A DNA stretch of 64,000 nt from Rachicladosporium sp. CCFEE 5018. Lineage: Eukaryota > Ascomycota > Dothideomycetes > Cladosporiales > Cladosporiaceae. The notes below the pieces were generated by a model. That model saw nothing but the letters and a program-made list of their open reading frames with translations. It searched no databases and was not told the origin of the DNA. Below are positions 63,070 to 64,000 of this stretch, in pieces. Positions within the stretch are counted from its first letter, which is position 1. Each line of letters opens with the position of its first letter. Both the position numbers and the translations under genes were made by a program. The DNA lies in contig KZ111143.1 of NCBI GenBank assembly GCA_002077045.2, positions 62,001 to 126,000 on the forward strand. The letters are read 5' to 3'.

Positions 63070-64000
63070 ATGGACCTCGTGCCACGAGCGACAGAAGGAC
63101 CCAACTTTGCGTCCTTCGCGCCAATCACCGAGTATGATCATGCTGGATACATCTGGATCGCAGCACTATACTGCATGTCGGTGTCGTTACTAGTGCTTTT
63201 CACGCGAGCATACATCAAGAAGAATACTTTTGGCAACGATGACTGGTCTTTCGTGGCATCATGCGTTCGTAGGCACCCGAGGATCATTTCGATGAGCCGG
63301 TACTAACCTCCACGCAGACAGTGATGCTGGCACAGGTCATTGCGCTACTCGTTGCTCTGAAGAATGGCCTCGGAAGCTCTTCAGCCTTGCATTACGACAC
63401 CCCGACAGATGAAGCGCAAATCGGGACAGCCGGCCGGGCTACGATGGCTGCAGACATGCTCCTCATCATCGCCCTGGCACTGGGCAAGATCTCAGTGATT
63501 CTGTTCATACAGCGACTGCTGTCGCGCGATCTTCGGACCCTCAATCTGGCTTGCTACGCTCTATGTGGCGTCTACGCTGTCTGGGGACTTGCATCAGTTA
63601 TCACGCTAGGCGCGATGTGCAATGGACCAGAGTACGTCGCAGACGGGCTGGAAGCGCGATGCGGTGATCAGGTGCGTCAAGTTAGAGATGCGCCTCTACG
63701 ATATTTGGCGACTGACATGCAGCAGAGCGCGCGATGGGGCGGGATCGCAGCCTTTGACGTTCTTACTGAGCTCAGTCTCATCGTCATGCCTTTCGTCATC
63801 GTGTGGCCATTGCAAATGTCCACCAAGCTCAAACTGCAAGTGACATCTGCCTTCTCGTTCCGCCTTGGGTAAGTGCGCACTCCATCCTGCAAGGCTGAAA
63901 CCCAATTCCACCAGTCCGATCATCTCCGGATCAAGCCTTGCTGACATGCCTCGTTCTCAGTGTGGCCGCGCTGGCAATTACCCACGCCGTATATGCATCC
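63070..64000 (+). CDS. rhodopsin-domain 7TM protein (fungal integral membrane family), 5' part
   Basis: Starts MDLVPRATEGPNF at 63070 and continues past the window end. Exons: 63070-63264, 63318-63671, 63723-63868 and from 63961 on; all three introns are GT...AG and phase-consistent. The product begins with a short outside segment, then hydrophobic helices: YIWIAALYCMSVSLLVLFTR, MLAQVIALLVALKNGLG, ADMLLIIALALGKISVILF and CGVYAVWGLASVITLGAMC. The typical block AAFDVLTELSLIVMPFVIVW and LQMSTKLKLQVTSAFSFRLG-VAALAITHAVYA follows. This is the large fungal family with the rhodopsin-like domain, some members of which resemble Pth11 receptors. There is no CFEM domain at the N-terminus. The ligand is unknown. 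Confidence 0.85.

Noticed and set aside
1..64000. CRISPR arrays, insertion sequences, long terminal repeats, ribosomal RNA
   Set aside because: Looked for regular spaced repeats, terminal repeats, integrase/transposase motifs and rRNA signatures on both strands and saw none.

Overview
This window looks like nuclear chromosomal DNA of a filamentous ascomycete. Genes carry many short introns of about 44-60 bases with GT...AG ends and CTAAC/CTGAC-like branch sites. They are packed on both strands a few hundred bases apart, with 3' ends often nearly touching. The protein families (Zn2Cys6 regulators, fungal 7TM proteins, App1, Mam33, Rmi1, Hrt3) are fungal, and the overall flavour suggests Dothideomycetes (Mycosphaerellales/Capnodiales-like); the class is an inference. 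I saw no CRISPR, no recognisable transposon and no rRNA. One intron-containing tRNA-Tyr is present.

Layout. 0-6 kb: 3' part of a short-chain dehydrogenase, a cupin, a 7TM membrane protein and a Zn2Cys6 regulator. 6.1-14.4 kb: a head-to-tail array, all on the minus strand, of four astacin-like zinc metallopeptidase copies plus a detached C-terminal fragment; one copy is readable end to end (8196-10043) and the others are broken to different degrees. 14.7-31.7 kb: housekeeping block with VPS51, a damaged RNA-dependent RNA polymerase of the RNA-silencing type, RMI1, a RINT1/TIP20 tether, an HRT3-like F-box protein, the MTM1 carrier and SKI3. 31.9-36.0 kb: three uncharacterised nuclear-looking genes: a two-finger C2H2 protein, a larger paralogue with the same two fingers plus an HMG box, and a protein built from two copies of an unrecognised ~100-residue domain. 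36.2-45.5 kb: prefoldin 6, VPS4, a phytanoyl-CoA dioxygenase-like protein, a secreted GH32 invertase, a CocE/S15 hydrolase and an alpha/beta hydrolase. 45.6-64 kb: a C2H2+Zn2Cys6 regulator, a second cupin head to head with fumarylacetoacetase, the CTP1 citrate carrier head to head with MAM33, tRNA-Tyr, a Ser/Thr-rich protein, APP1, an amino-acid/GABA-type permease and the start of a rhodopsin-like 7TM protein that runs off the window.

Two themes stand out. First, the metallopeptidase array is a local birth-and-death cluster: matching exon structures, premature stop, frameshift, internal deletion and a duplicated C-terminus all sit within 8 kb. Second, many otherwise well-conserved genes (RINT1/TIP20, SKI3, HRT3, MAM33, fumarylacetoacetase, the Zn2Cys6 regulator, the RdRP) need one or more single-base corrections to read through, often at short homopolymers. 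That pattern suggests uncorrected assembly indels more than real loss of all these genes, so pseudogene calls here, including the RdRP, should be read with that caution.

All introns, starts and joins were worked out by eye from splice motifs, frame and family resemblance; no search was run.
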